NCBI RefSeq assembly: GCF_003346865.1
Contig: NZ_QDKL01000003.1
Location: 248,001 to 312,000, forward strand
From: Halobacteriovorax vibrionivorans
Lineage (GTDB): Bacteria > Bdellovibrionota > Bacteriovoracia > Bacteriovoracales > Bacteriovoracaceae
Length of the DNA stretch: 64,000 bases
Reading direction: 5' to 3'
A model generated the notes under the pieces. The model was not told the origin of the DNA and made no database searches. It saw nothing but the letters and a program-made list of their open reading frames with translations. Numbering within the stretch: the stretch's first letter is position 1; the number at the start of each line of letters is the position of its first letter. The translations under genes were made by a program, and so were the position numbers. Positions 36,038-45,561 of the stretch are shown piece after piece.

Positions 36038-37522
36038 ATGACTGATAATAATACGACGCAGGACTCTGATCAATCAGAAGCTGCTAAAAATACAGAGACA
36101 AAACAAGCAAAGGACTCTCCTCGAGAATCCAATAAAGAGCAAAAGAAAAAAGCAAATAAGTTCAGTAAGCACGATGACAAACTTGCTAAAGAGCAAGAGG
36201 GAAAGTTCGAAGAAGGACAGACCCTAACGATGGTTCGTGTTAGATTTCCTGGTAATGCTAAATCTCAGCCTTTTTTACTTGGTAAGAGAAAGTTTACTTA
36301 TGGCCAAAAAGTTATTGCCATGAGTGACCGCGGAATGACTGTAGGTTATATCAACTCTTTTCCATATGAAGTTGAATTTGATAAATCAATGCTACCAATC
36401 CGCTCCATCTCAAAAGTTGCCACTCAAGAAGATATTGACGAGCAAAAAAGCTATATGAAAAAAGAAAATGAGGCTGAAGTCACATGTATTCGCCTCATTG
36501 AAAAACATAATCTCAATATGAACCTAACTCACGTTGAATTTATTCAATTTGGGAAAAAGGCCGTTTTCTACTTCACAGCTCCAGAGCGTGTTGACTTTAG
36601 AAACCTCGTCAAAGACCTCGTTTCTGAAATAAAGATGCGTATTGAACTTCGTCAAATTTCAGTTAGAGACCGTGCTGCTGCACTTGGTGCTACCGGTGCT
36701 TGTGGACTACAAACGTGTTGTTCATACTTTCTAACCAACTACGGTAATACATCGATTAAAATGGCAAAGAATCAAAATCTTGCCCTTATCCCGGCCAAGA
36801 TTAATGGTGTTTGTGGACAAGTTAAATGCTGTATTAAGTATGAAGATGATGTTTATACAAATAAGAGAGAGTTCCTTCCAGGTGAAGGATCATATATTCG
36901 CACTAAAAATGGCGATATTGGAAAGGTCCTAAAGCTTCATATTCTCCTTGAACAATTTGAAATGCTTACAGACCGTGGCTATATCCGCCGCTACTACAAG
37001 AATCAATTCGACCGCAAACGTTGTCGTCCACCAAAAGATTGGAAATTCCCGACAGAGTTTAGATCAATCACAAAAGAGAACTCTGTTGTTATTGGAATTG
37101 AAGAACTAGAAGAAGAGCTACGCCTAAGAAAGCAAGCATTTCTAAAGAGCCTTCACGATGAAGATGATGATCAAGACGAAGATGCTCATGAGTTAATGGA
37201 TGATGAAGAATCGACTTCAGATGATGAGGAAATTGAAAAGCTTCCTCTTGATTCAAGTGAAGATGAAAATGACAATATTCCAAAAGAAAATGTCGAAAAG
37301 AAGCGTCATAACAATAATAGGCCAAAGAGACGATCAAATAATAATCGCAATCGCGGCCCTAGAAATGACAAATCAGATAATAAAGATGGTGAAAAGAAGT
37401 CTCGTGGGAGAAATAATCGCAACCGTCCACCAAAAGGTAAAGGCGGTGGAAACTTCCGTAAACCATCAGGTGAAAAGTCTGAAAACAAAGGGGCCAACTC
37501 CCCTAAGAAGTCTGATCAATAA
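36038..37522 (+). CDS. ricT: RicT/PSP1-family protein
   Basis: A 494-residue protein. The PSP1 core (about residues 60-310) contains the cysteine block GACGLQTCCSYF and GVCGQVKCCIKYED. In Bacillus RicT (YaaT) the equivalent Cys take part in Fe-S binding and the protein supports RNA-processing complexes. The core is preceded by a charged 55-residue tail. It is followed by an unusual extension: an acidic stretch (about 375-420), then Arg/Asn/Lys/Gly-rich sequence to the end. The 3' end overlaps the convergent hydrolase gene by 20 bp. Confidence 0.88.
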   Translation: MTDNNTTQDSDQSEAAKNTETKQAKDSPRESNKEQKKKANKFSKHDDKLAKEQEGKFEEGQTLTMVRVRFPGNAKSQPFLLGKRKFTYGQKVIAMSDRGMTVGYINSFPYEVEFDKSMLPIRSISKVATQEDIDEQKSYMKKENEAEVTCIRLIEKHNLNMNLTHVEFIQFGKKAVFYFTAPERVDFRNLVKDLVSEIKMRIELRQISVRDRAAALGATGACGLQTCCSYFLTNYGNTSIKMAKNQNLALIPAKINGVCGQVKCCIKYEDDVYTNKREFLPGEGSYIRTKNGDIGKVLKLHILLEQFEMLTDRGYIRRYYKNQFDRKRCRPPKDWKFPTEFRSITKENSVVIGIEELEEELRLRKQAFLKSLHDEDDDQDEDAHELMDDEESTSDDEEIEKLPLDSSEDENDNIPKENVEKKRHNNNRPKRRSNNNRNRGPRNDKSDNKDGEKKSRGRNNRNRPPKGKGGGNFRKPSGEKSENKGANSPKKSDQ

Positions 37523-38117
37523 TTCTTTTTAATGAATCATAAGCGCGATGGTGAGGGAAACGATTTTCTCTTACCATCTCAATATTTGGCAACTTTCCAA
37601 GAAACTTCACATTTAACATTTCATCTTTCTTATCAACAACAACCTTACGAAGACATTTCTTTAGCTCAATCTTCTCGTTTAACAAAATAATTTCTCGATA
37701 AACACCAAGGCTTACATATGAACGAACGCGAGTCTTTATTGGAGCTAGAGATGGTATTGGAAGGATTGCGGCAGGGCCTTTAGCAACCTTACCAACAAGC
37801 TTTGCTAATTTATTACGAGGTATAAATGCAGGAGCAACGTAAGTAATCTTACGATCCCCTACTTCAATCACATCGTGTTGTATTAGCCATTCTATTAATA
37901 GAGCACTTAAAGAGTGGGCCACAATATGAGCGGTAGGATTTGTTTTAAATACCTCTTTAATACGCTCACAATCTTCTTTAAGATTTGGCCTGGCCTTCTT
38001 ATTAAAAGAAAGTGAAATATACTTAACATTTGGATTTGAAAAAATAAAAGATCCCGGGGCCTGATTGAGCCCCGGAAAGAATACTATATTTGGATAGTTT
38101 TTTTGATTAGAAGTCAC
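37503..38117 (-). CDS. Small alpha/beta-hydrolase-like protein
   Basis: A 204-residue protein. IVFFPGLNQAPGSF resembles the oxyanion-loop strand and AHIVAHSLSALLIEWL the nucleophile elbow with Ser. A His-containing C-terminal segment (FPHHRAYDSLKR) may complete the triad. Substrate unknown. The GTG at 38117 is preferred because it sits just before the asnS stop (11-bp overlap) with GGGAA close by; an in-frame TTG at 38144 is the alternative. It is probably co-transcribed with asnS. Confidence 0.65.
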   Translation of the reverse strand: MTSNQKNYPNIVFFPGLNQAPGSFIFSNPNVKYISLSFNKKARPNLKEDCERIKEVFKTNPTAHIVAHSLSALLIEWLIQHDVIEVGDRKITYVAPAFIPRNKLAKLVGKVAKGPAAILPIPSLAPIKTRVRSYVSLGVYREIILLNEKIELKKCLRKVVVDKKDEMLNVKFLGKLPNIEMVRENRFPHHRAYDSLKRIIDQTS

Positions 38118-39519
38118 AATTTCCCGGCGTACGAGGGAAAGCAATTACATCGCGAATATTGCTCATACCAGTAATATACATAATTGCTCTTTCAAACCCA
38201 AGGCCAAAACCAGAGTGAGGAGCAGAACCGAACTTACGAAGCTCAAGGTACCACCAGTAACCTTCTTTCTCCATTCCCATCTCATCCATACGCTTTGTAA
38301 GCTTATCAAGGTCTTCTTCACGTTGTGATCCACCAATGAGCTCACCAATACCAGGAACAAGAACATCCATGGCACGAACAGTTTTACCATCGTCATTTTG
38401 CTTCATATAGAAGGCCTTACATGTTTTCGGGTAGTCTGTAACTGTAACAGGTGACTTGAAGTGAACATCTGTTAAGTATTTTTCATGTTCAGTTTGTAGC
38501 TCATCTCCCCAATTCGTTGGGAATTCAAATTTTTGGCCAGAAGCATTTAATATATCAATTGCTTCTGTGTAAGTAATCTTTTTGAACTCTCCATCACGAA
38601 CGGCAGCTAAAGTTTCAAAATGAGATGCATCAACATCTGTAAATGGCATCTTATATAAGAACTCAAGTTCTTTACGACAATTAGTGAAAGCATAATCAAT
38701 CATATACTTTATATAATCAGCAGCAAGATCAGCAACATCATCAAGATCAGCAAAAGCAACCTCAGGCTCGATCATCCAAAATTCTGCTAAGTGACGTTTT
38801 GTATTTGAGTTTTCAGATCGAAATGTCGGCCCAAATGTATAAACCTTACCAAGACCAAGAGCGTGGCACTCACCTTCAAGCTGACCTGTAACACATAGTG
38901 AAACATCTTTACCAAAGTAGTCCTTAGTAAAATCAACTTCACCTTTATCATTTTTGGCCGGGTTTTGCTTATCAAGAGTTGATACATTAAACATCTCACC
39001 AGCACCTTCACCATCTACTGCAGTAATAATTGGCGAATTTAAATAGAAGAAGCCTTTTTCATTAAAGAAATTATGAGTGGCCATTGCAAGTGCGTGACGT
39101 ACACGAAAAACTGCGCCAAAGAGATTTGTTCTAACTCTTAAGTGAGCAATGTCTCTTAAGTGTTCAAGAGAAGTTCCTTTCTTTTGAAGAGGATATGACT
39201 CATCAACTGCACCAATAATTTCACCAGTAACTGCTTGCATCTCAATTGTTTGATTCTTTCCTTGAGACTCAACAACCTTTCCTGTGATTGAAACACATGT
39301 TCCTGTTAGCATCGTTGATAGAGCTTCATAATTTTCAATATCAGCATCTGCAACAATTTGGAGTAGATCTTGAGAAGATCCATCATTAAGAACAATGAAT
39401 GAAAACTTCTTAGACTTTCTAACTGAGCGAACCCAACCTTTAACTACTACTTCATTACCGATAAAATCACTTGAACGATCAAATAATTTCTTTAATTCAA
39501 TACGCTTTAAATCTGTCAT
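38107..39519 (-). CDS. asnS: Asparaginyl-tRNA synthetase
   Basis: A 470-residue class II synthetase. The N-terminal OB-fold anticodon domain includes VVKGWVRSVRKSKKFSF. Motif 2 covers FRSENSNTKRHLAEFWMIE and motif 3 GFGLGFERAIMYITG. The ending NIRDVIAFPRTPGNC is diagnostic. AAGG precedes the ATG. The small hydrolase gene begins within its last codons. Confidence 0.96.
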   Translation of the reverse strand: MTDLKRIELKKLFDRSSDFIGNEVVVKGWVRSVRKSKKFSFIVLNDGSSQDLLQIVADADIENYEALSTMLTGTCVSITGKVVESQGKNQTIEMQAVTGEIIGAVDESYPLQKKGTSLEHLRDIAHLRVRTNLFGAVFRVRHALAMATHNFFNEKGFFYLNSPIITAVDGEGAGEMFNVSTLDKQNPAKNDKGEVDFTKDYFGKDVSLCVTGQLEGECHALGLGKVYTFGPTFRSENSNTKRHLAEFWMIEPEVAFADLDDVADLAADYIKYMIDYAFTNCRKELEFLYKMPFTDVDASHFETLAAVRDGEFKKITYTEAIDILNASGQKFEFPTNWGDELQTEHEKYLTDVHFKSPVTVTDYPKTCKAFYMKQNDDGKTVRAMDVLVPGIGELIGGSQREEDLDKLTKRMDEMGMEKEGYWWYLELRKFGSAPHSGFGLGFERAIMYITGMSNIRDVIAFPRTPGNCDF

Positions 39520-39529
39520 TTAATACCTT

Positions 39530-40528
39530 CTATAAAACTTCTTTTAAAATACTCTGAGTTGTTTCTTTTTCTAGTCTTGGACCATATTGAGTCACAAGTT
39601 TTGCTGAGCAAGAACAAGCAAGTGTTCCAGCTTGAGCGTAATTTAGGCCATTAGTAATCCCATAAAGGAATGCTCCAGCAAATAAGTCACCTGCACCATT
39701 TGTATCCATAGCTGTTACTTTTGGAGATGAAACGTTTAGACGCTCATTTCCATCAAATAAGTAAGCCCCTTTGGCCCCTGCAGTGATAGCAAATGTATGA
39801 GAAACTTCTTTAAGAGCATTGAAGGCATCATCTATATTATCTAATCCTGTGAACGACTTCGCTTCTTCTTCATTACAAAATAGAAGATCAAGTTTTTCAC
39901 TACCGATCATTTTCTTGAAACCATCTTTAAAGAATCCAACAATACCTGGATCAGAAAAAGTTAATGCAACTTTAACATCATTTTTGCGTGCATAATCTCT
40001 TGCCGTTTCGCAAGCAGCAATGCCTGCAGCTCCAGTAACAAGGTAGCCTTCCATATATAGCCACTTACTTTCACCAAGACTAGCAAGGTCCAGTTGATCA
40101 TCTGAATAAGTTGCAGTTGTTCCAAGGAAAGTATTCATTGTTCTTTCAGCATCATCTGAAATCATAACGAGACACTTTCCTGTTTCACCATCATATAGGC
40201 CTTGTTCAATATTAGACTTTACACCATTAGCAAGAAGATCATTCTTGTAGAACTCTCCTGTCTCATCATCTGCAACTTTACAAGAGTAGAAAGTCTTTGC
40301 TCCAAGCTGAGTCGCACCAATAATTGTATTTGCAGCAGAACCACCACATGCTCTGGAATGACCAACGTTATTACCACTTAAAGCTTTAAGAAGATGATCT
40401 TGTCTTTCCTTTTCAACAAGAGTCATAAGACCTTTTTCTATTAAGTGATCAGTTAAGAATTCATCACTAACTTTAAATTCCATATCAACAAGGGCATTTC
40501 CCATTCCATAAATATCGTACTTCTTCAT
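39530..40528 (-). CDS. PfkB-family sugar/nucleoside kinase (adenosine-kinase-like)
   Basis: A 332-residue ribokinase-fold enzyme. GMGNALVDMEF starts the fold, CGGSAANTIIGATQLG is PfkB signature 1, and AMDTNGAGDLFAGAFLYG is signature 2 with the catalytic Asp. The overall sequence resembles the bacterial adenosine-kinase-like group, but the substrate cannot be fixed by eye. AAAGGA precedes the ATG. It lies 10 bp upstream of asnS and 13 bp downstream of yaaA. Confidence 0.88.
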   Translation of the reverse strand: MKKYDIYGMGNALVDMEFKVSDEFLTDHLIEKGLMTLVEKERQDHLLKALSGNNVGHSRACGGSAANTIIGATQLGAKTFYSCKVADDETGEFYKNDLLANGVKSNIEQGLYDGETGKCLVMISDDAERTMNTFLGTTATYSDDQLDLASLGESKWLYMEGYLVTGAAGIAACETARDYARKNDVKVALTFSDPGIVGFFKDGFKKMIGSEKLDLLFCNEEEAKSFTGLDNIDDAFNALKEVSHTFAITAGAKGAYLFDGNERLNVSSPKVTAMDTNGAGDLFAGAFLYGITNGLNYAQAGTLACSCSAKLVTQYGPRLEKETTQSILKEVL

Positions 40529-40541
40529 ATAAATTCCTTTA

Positions 40542-41318
40542 TTATACTTCTCTTCTTTTAAATATTAATTCGTTACTAGCGTCATCAAATCCATCATATT
40601 GATATCCGGCCACATTAAACTTCTTGAGACCTTCAATATCTTTGACTTTATTTTCGATAATATAACGGGCCATCATTCCACGTGCTCTTTTAGCATTGAA
40701 TGAGATCACTTTATATTTACCATTCTTCCAATCAAGAAAGCGTATATTTACTAATTCGGGAACTAGCTTATCTTTCTTCACACTTTTGAAATACTCTTCT
40801 GAAGCAAGGTTAACAAGGTACTTAGATTTATTCTTCTTAGCGTCTTCATTGATTTTTTCAACAATTTTATCGCCCCAGAAGTTATAGAGATTTGTTAATC
40901 CTTCTGCGTTGATACGTGTTCCCATCTCAAGTCGATAAGCTCTTAACTCATCAAGTGGTGCTAAAACACCATATAGACCAGATAAGATTTTTAAATGCTT
41001 TTGGGCGTAATTCAACTCACTTTTTTTGAATTCACTTGCATTTAGTCCCTGGTATGTATCGCCAGCAAAGCTAAAGACGGCCGCACCAAGATCATTTGTC
41101 TTCTTAAACTTTTTAAAACGCTCCACATTTAAATTAGCAAGATTGTCAGAGAGCTTCATCATTTTAGAAAGATCACTACTATCAAATTTTGCCATTTTCT
41201 TTGCCAACTCACTGGCCTCATCGATGAATGCAGGCGTTTGTAATTCGACACTATTTGCAAGCTCAATTTCTGAGTGGTCAAAATTAAGTTTTTTCGCAGG
41301 TGAGATAACAATATCCAT
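40542..41318 (-). CDS. yaaA: YaaA/DUF328 peroxide-stress protein
   Basis: A 258-residue protein of normal family length. It begins MDIVISPAKKLNFD and contains YQGLNASEF, LSGLYGVLAPLDELRAYRLEMG and NLYNFWGDKI, all diagnostic of YaaA. In E. coli YaaA lowers free intracellular iron during peroxide stress. AAGGA lies 7 nt before the ATG. The pfkB-type kinase and asnS follow closely. Confidence 0.95.
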   Translation of the reverse strand: MDIVISPAKKLNFDHSEIELANSVELQTPAFIDEASELAKKMAKFDSSDLSKMMKLSDNLANLNVERFKKFKKTNDLGAAVFSFAGDTYQGLNASEFKKSELNYAQKHLKILSGLYGVLAPLDELRAYRLEMGTRINAEGLTNLYNFWGDKIVEKINEDAKKNKSKYLVNLASEEYFKSVKKDKLVPELVNIRFLDWKNGKYKVISFNAKRARGMMARYIIENKVKDIEGLKKFNVAGYQYDGFDDASNELIFKRREV

Positions 41319-41403
41319 GAATATCCTTTGAATAAAATTCGTAACTAAACGCTTGAAATGATAACAATAACTTTATCAAAAGACTATGATTTCTTAGGAG
41401 TAT

Positions 41404-42240
41404 TTAAGGGATAAAATAACGTTCATAACGTGTGGATTTACCTGTATAGACAACTTTCTGACACCTAGAATCATCCGGTAGTTCTAAATTAGGTGCTTTC
41501 AATGGCCTCTTAAAACAAACCAACTTAAATTTCTTACATAATTCAGATAAAATAGTAGCTTGGTCTTGGTCACTTCCAACAAGTTCTTTGAATGTTTCCA
41601 TTTCCTTACGGCTAAGGGCGCTCTTTGTTTTGGACTTACCTGATTCGTACATCGGATCATAAAAGCAGCGATCGTAGCCAGCTGGAATTTCACTAGAATA
41701 GGCCTGGCCATATTCTAGCCTCATCTGATTTTTAAAGGCTTGAGCAATCATTTCGTCGTCACTAGCACAGGCCTGCAAATAGGCCCATAATCCTAACGCA
41801 AAGACATATGGGTTTCTTTCAAAACATATTAAATTGCATTTAAAACTTAATAATAAACAAGCATCCTTTCCTGTCCCCATTGTTGCATCAATAATTTGAT
41901 TATGTGCTAAATCATCACCCTTGAGTTTTAGAGCTCGAAAAAGAGGCTCCTTAGTAACTGCATAGCGTTTTTTAAGATGTGACTTTAATTCTTTGGCCCA
42001 ATCCAGTGTTAGCTTAGATGATTTTTTCAAATCAATTAAACTTAACTGTTCACCATTAAAATCTAAATAATAAGAAACCTCATCAGTTAAGCTTGAACAA
42101 ATCTCAAATTCGACACCAAAATCTCTTAACTGTTTGGCCCAAAGACCTAGTGCATCGTTCTGAGATTCTAATGATTTCATATTAATATCAATGCCATGAA
42201 CAAGAATTTGAATAGGTGTTAGTTTTACGTCATTTTTCAT
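41404..42240 (-). CDS. rsmJ: RsmJ-like 16S rRNA methyltransferase
   Basis: A 278-residue SAM-dependent enzyme. IIDATMGTGKDACLLL is the SAM-binding loop, CFERNPYVFALG the following acidic strand, and CFYDPMYESGK with SALSRKEM form the RsmJ catalytic pattern. RsmJ methylates the 16S rRNA guanine near position 1516. No Shine-Dalgarno is apparent before the ATG. The N-terminal 90 residues are divergent from E. coli. Confidence 0.85.
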   Translation of the reverse strand: MKNDVKLTPIQILVHGIDINMKSLESQNDALGLWAKQLRDFGVEFEICSSLTDEVSYYLDFNGEQLSLIDLKKSSKLTLDWAKELKSHLKKRYAVTKEPLFRALKLKGDDLAHNQIIDATMGTGKDACLLLSFKCNLICFERNPYVFALGLWAYLQACASDDEMIAQAFKNQMRLEYGQAYSSEIPAGYDRCFYDPMYESGKSKTKSALSRKEMETFKELVGSDQDQATILSELCKKFKLVCFKRPLKAPNLELPDDSRCQKVVYTGKSTRYERYFIP

Positions 42241-42326
42241 ATTAAAATCAAGTAGATGGCCTGTTGTTTCTATGTTATAAAATCATTCTTAATTGAGACA
42301 CAATTTATAACACAATTGGAGAATGG

Positions 42327-45300
42327 ATGTCACACACACAAGACGTTTCTAATGCAACAATCGATAAATTAGGATTTGATCCTAGAAGTTTGAAGGTAAA
42401 CTCTCAGGATATAAACCGTGAGCTAGCAAAGAATTATATTAGCGCTAGTGATAACGACATAGAATCAATGTTAAAAGAGCTAGGTCTTAATTCTCTAGAT
42501 GAGCTTTTTTCACATATCAAAGATGACGTTAAATTCTCTGAAAAGATCGCTTTAGAAAAGGGCCTTAACTACGACGAGCTAGTAGCAAATTTAGATACAC
42601 TCTCTAAGAAAAATAACATCCCTACTAATTACTTAGGAGATGGACTACCACAATATAAGATTCACGATATTGTTCCTTACGTATGTAATATCCGCGGACT
42701 TACTACTGCCTACACTCCATATCAACCAGAAAGGTCTCAGGGAACACTTAATACTCTTTGGATCTATTCAAGTGCAATAACTGCACTAACTGGTTTTGAA
42801 GCAATTAACTCTTCTCTTTACGAAAGATCAACTTGCTTATTTGAAGCACTTAAAACAGGTGTTCGTTTAGCTAGAAAAAAAACAAAGGTTCTAGTAAGTG
42901 AGGCAATTTACCCACAAGACAGAAGTGTAATTGAAACAAATGCTGCACACACTGGATTAGAAATCTTATGGGCACCTATTAATAAAGAAAGTGGTCTTAT
43001 TGATTTCGAAATTACAAAAGAGATCCTTACTACAAATAAAGACATCGCTGCATTTGCCTTTGGACAAGTAAACTCTCTTGGACTTTTAGAAGATGTCGAT
43101 GCTCTAACAGATTTATGCCAAGAAAATGACGTGTCATCTATTGCAATTATTGATCCAATTCTTCTTGCAAACAAAGGACTTAAAAAACCAAGTGAGTACG
43201 GAAGTGACAAGTCAGGTGTCACAATGATTGTCGGTGAAGGCCAACACTTATGTCTTGATGCAAATTACGGAGGACCTGGTCTTGGTATTTTCGGTATTCG
43301 ATTTAACGAAAAGAACAAGAATCAAATCCGTCAAACTGCTGGCCGCTATGTTGGTAATGCAGTTGATATGAATAATAAACAATGTCTAGCAATGGTTCTA
43401 TCGACTCGTGAACAACATATTCGTCGAGAGAAGGCCACGAGCAATATTTGTTCTAACCAATCTTTTGTTGCAACAATTGCAGGAGCCGCCCTTCTTGCTC
43501 ACGGTGATCAAGGGCTAGAAACGAAGCTTGGAATCTCAAGACAAAACACACAATACTTCCTTGCTAATATTTTACACCTTGATGGTGTTGAATTAGCTTT
43601 TAATGCGCCTTATTTCAATGAAGTCGTTTTAAAAATCAATAAGCCAGTAAAAGACTTCATCAACTCTAATGATGATATTGTTATAGGAAAAGATATCACT
43701 GGACGCCACGGCCTAGAAGGAAATCTATTAAAGATCTCATTTGGTGATCTTCATTCACAAGAAGATATCGACAAGCTTATTAACGTATTTAAAAATAATT
43801 TCACAGGTGATGAAAATGCAGATGTATTCATGCCTGATTTACCAGAAAAGTTCCTACGTACAGACGCACCAGGGATAGCTCAATTTACATTAGAAGAAGT
43901 AAAGGCCTTCTATGATAAATGTGGAGAGCTAAATGTATCTCCTGATGATGCGATCTATCCACTAGGTTCATGTACAATGAAGTATAACCCATACGTAAAT
44001 GACTGGGCAGCAGGTCTAAAAGGCTTCACAATGGCCCACCCAGACCTAGACGATAAATACACTCAAGGAACTCTTGAGCTCCTTTATAATATTCAAGAAG
44101 ACTTTAAGGCCATCACAGGACTACCAGGTGTTGTAACTCAAGCAGTTGCAGGAGCTCAAGGCGAGCTTGTTGGTATTAAAATGTTTCAAGCATACCATGC
44201 TGATAAAGGAAATGCGCAAACTAAGAATGTTATCTTAATACCAAAATCAGCGCATGGAACTAACCCAGCAACTGCTGCAGTGGCAGGATTCGTTCCTGGT
44301 AAAGAGGATGGAAAACAAGTCGGAATTATCACTCTTGATGCTGACCAAAGAGGTCAAATTGATCTTGAGCAATTAAAAGAGATTATTAAAACAGATGGTG
44401 ATCGAATTGCCGGTATCATGGTTACAAATCCAAATACAGCAGGTGTTTTTGAAGAAAATTTCAAAGAAGTTGCAGACCTAATTCACTCAGTAGATGGGCT
44501 TGTCTATATGGATGGGGCCAACATGAATGCAATTGCAGGTATTGTCTCTCTAGAAAAGCTTGGTGTTGATGCTTGCCATAATAACCTACATAAAACTTGG
44601 ACTATTCCACATGGTGGAGGTGGACCAGGTGATGCTATTGTAGCAGTAAGTGATAAACTCGTTGATTATATACCAGGTACTCAAGTTGAAAAACTTTCAG
44701 ATGGAAGTTTCAAAAAAGTACGTGCAAAAAAATGCATCGGAGACTTTCACCGTCACGATGGAAATGTTGCCCACAAAGTTCGTGCATACACTTACCTTAA
44801 GGCCCTCGGTCAAGACGGCGTTGTTACGATGTCACAAATTGCAGTTTTAAGTGCAAGGTACTTATTTAATAAACTTAAAGATGTATATCCAATGCTACCT
44901 CTTGGTGCAGACAATACACCGAGAATGCATGAGTTTATTATTACATTAAGCGACGATATGTTTGCTCATATTGAAAAATCTGGGACACCAAAGAATCAAA
45001 TCATTGCAAAGGTTGGAAAGCTATTTTTAGACTTCGGACTTCATGCTCCAACAGTTGCCTTCCCTGAAGTTTTTGGTTTAATGATCGAGCCAACTGAATC
45101 ATTTACTAAAAAAGAACTAGATGAATTCTGTGATGTACTCATTGCAATCAAGAATGTTTTAAGCGATTCTCCAGAAGTTCTTCAAACAGCACCACACTTT
45201 ACACCAATAAAGAAAGTTGATGAGGTATGGGCCAATAAGAATCTAAAATTCTACACAGAGCTTAAAGAATTGTGGGAGCTACCAAGTGACGAAGTTTCTC

Positions 45301-45380
45301 CTAAGCAATTAAGGCTGAATGATGCAATCGAAGTAGTTGAAATGATTAGAAAGAAACACAGAGAAATAAAAGAAGCATAG
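42327..45380 (+). CDS. gcvP: Glycine dehydrogenase (decarboxylating), P-protein
   Basis: A 1017-residue single-chain P-protein of the glycine cleavage system. The N-terminal half contains RGLTTAYTPYQPERSQGTL and the C-terminal half GSCTMKYNPYVNDW. The PLP lysine lies in LHKTWTIPHGGGGPGD near residue 757. The two halves resemble the separate GcvPA and GcvPB subunits of other bacteria. GGAG lies 5 nt before the ATG. gcvT and gcvH are not nearby. An 8-bp inverted repeat (GTTATAAA, TTTATAAC) lies upstream at 42274-42311. Confidence 0.96.
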   Translation: MSHTQDVSNATIDKLGFDPRSLKVNSQDINRELAKNYISASDNDIESMLKELGLNSLDELFSHIKDDVKFSEKIALEKGLNYDELVANLDTLSKKNNIPTNYLGDGLPQYKIHDIVPYVCNIRGLTTAYTPYQPERSQGTLNTLWIYSSAITALTGFEAINSSLYERSTCLFEALKTGVRLARKKTKVLVSEAIYPQDRSVIETNAAHTGLEILWAPINKESGLIDFEITKEILTTNKDIAAFAFGQVNSLGLLEDVDALTDLCQENDVSSIAIIDPILLANKGLKKPSEYGSDKSGVTMIVGEGQHLCLDANYGGPGLGIFGIRFNEKNKNQIRQTAGRYVGNAVDMNNKQCLAMVLSTREQHIRREKATSNICSNQSFVATIAGAALLAHGDQGLETKLGISRQNTQYFLANILHLDGVELAFNAPYFNEVVLKINKPVKDFINSNDDIVIGKDITGRHGLEGNLLKISFGDLHSQEDIDKLINVFKNNFTGDENADVFMPDLPEKFLRTDAPGIAQFTLEEVKAFYDKCGELNVSPDDAIYPLGSCTMKYNPYVNDWAAGLKGFTMAHPDLDDKYTQGTLELLYNIQEDFKAITGLPGVVTQAVAGAQGELVGIKMFQAYHADKGNAQTKNVILIPKSAHGTNPATAAVAGFVPGKEDGKQVGIITLDADQRGQIDLEQLKEIIKTDGDRIAGIMVTNPNTAGVFEENFKEVADLIHSVDGLVYMDGANMNAIAGIVSLEKLGVDACHNNLHKTWTIPHGGGGPGDAIVAVSDKLVDYIPGTQVEKLSDGSFKKVRAKKCIGDFHRHDGNVAHKVRAYTYLKALGQDGVVTMSQIAVLSARYLFNKLKDVYPMLPLGADNTPRMHEFIITLSDDMFAHIEKSGTPKNQIIAKVGKLFLDFGLHAPTVAFPEVFGLMIEPTESFTKKELDEFCDVLIAIKNVLSDSPEVLQTAPHFTPIKKVDEVWANKNLKFYTELKELWELPSDEVSPKQLRLNDAIEVVEMIRKKHREIKEA

Positions 45381-45385
45381 AAATA

Positions 45386-45414
45386 AAAAACGCCAGTCAG
45401 TGACTGGCGTTTAT
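45386..45414. terminator. Bidirectional intrinsic terminator
   Basis: ACGCCAGTCA and TGACTGGCGT form a near-continuous hairpin. The plus strand reads into TTTATAT; the minus strand reads into six T. It serves gcvP and the minus-strand small RNA unit at 45384-45555. Confidence 0.88.
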
Positions 45415-45536
45415 ATATTGAAGTAGCAGGAATTGAAAAACATACGAATAATTCGAGAATAAACAACAACACGAAAATTAACACGAATTTGGGGAACAAA
45501 GAACAACAACACAACTTTATCGATATGTTTATTCAT
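45411..45536 (-). CDS. Possible 41-residue hydrophobic cationic peptide
   Basis: An ATG at 45536 opens a 41-codon frame ending with TAA at 45411, just before the terminator. It begins MNKHIDKVVLLFFVPQIRVN and continues with Val/Ile/Phe and Arg residues. One Asp is offset by six Lys/Arg, so the peptide is membrane-active in character. AGGGA lies upstream and is buried in the 5'-3' stem of the RNA. It is too short for confident gene calling. The supporting evidence is the promoter, terminator and sequestering fold around it. Confidence 0.4.
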   Translation of the reverse strand: MNKHIDKVVLLFFVPQIRVNFRVVVYSRIIRMFFNSCYFNI

Positions 45537-45561
45537 CAATCCCTGCTACATATGTCTGTGA

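Larger units (their letters stand above)
45384..45555 (-). ncRNA. Candidate structured small RNA / type I toxin-like mRNA
   Basis: This unit occupies about half of the 360-bp gap between gcvP and prfC. A minus-strand promoter predicts a start near 45555 and the intrinsic terminator ends it near 45384, giving about 172 nt. GTAGCAGGGATTGA near the 5' end (45549-45536) pairs with TCAATTCCTGCTAC (45436-45423) with one mismatch, and AAACATA pairs with TATGTTT just inside. The stem covers the AGGGA ribosome-binding site of a 41-codon frame. Two identical GTGTTGTTGTT segments (45512-45502 and 45472-45462) lie unpaired inside. The rest of the gap (45591-45740) holds only prfC upstream sequence, including the palindrome TTGTTATTAACAA at 45644-45656. 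Confidence 0.5.

Noticed and set aside
37200..37532. Plus-strand 110-codon frame inside ricT
   Set aside because: It is a shifted reading of the low-complexity ricT tail, with no start signal of its own.
42241..42326. Glycine riboswitch upstream of gcvP
   Set aside because: The 86-bp leader is too short and lacks the paired aptamer cores; only an 8-bp inverted repeat is present.
45251..45514. Minus-strand open frame of 87 codons overlapping the end of gcvP
   Set aside because: It runs antisense into gcvP, has no ribosome-binding site and crosses a strong terminator; the 41-codon frame in another phase fits the promoter and stem better.
45384..45555. 6S RNA identity for the minus-strand small RNA
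   Set aside because: Length and closing stem fit, but the centre is G/U-rich with little pairing and lacks the double-stranded arms flanking a central bubble that define 6S RNA.
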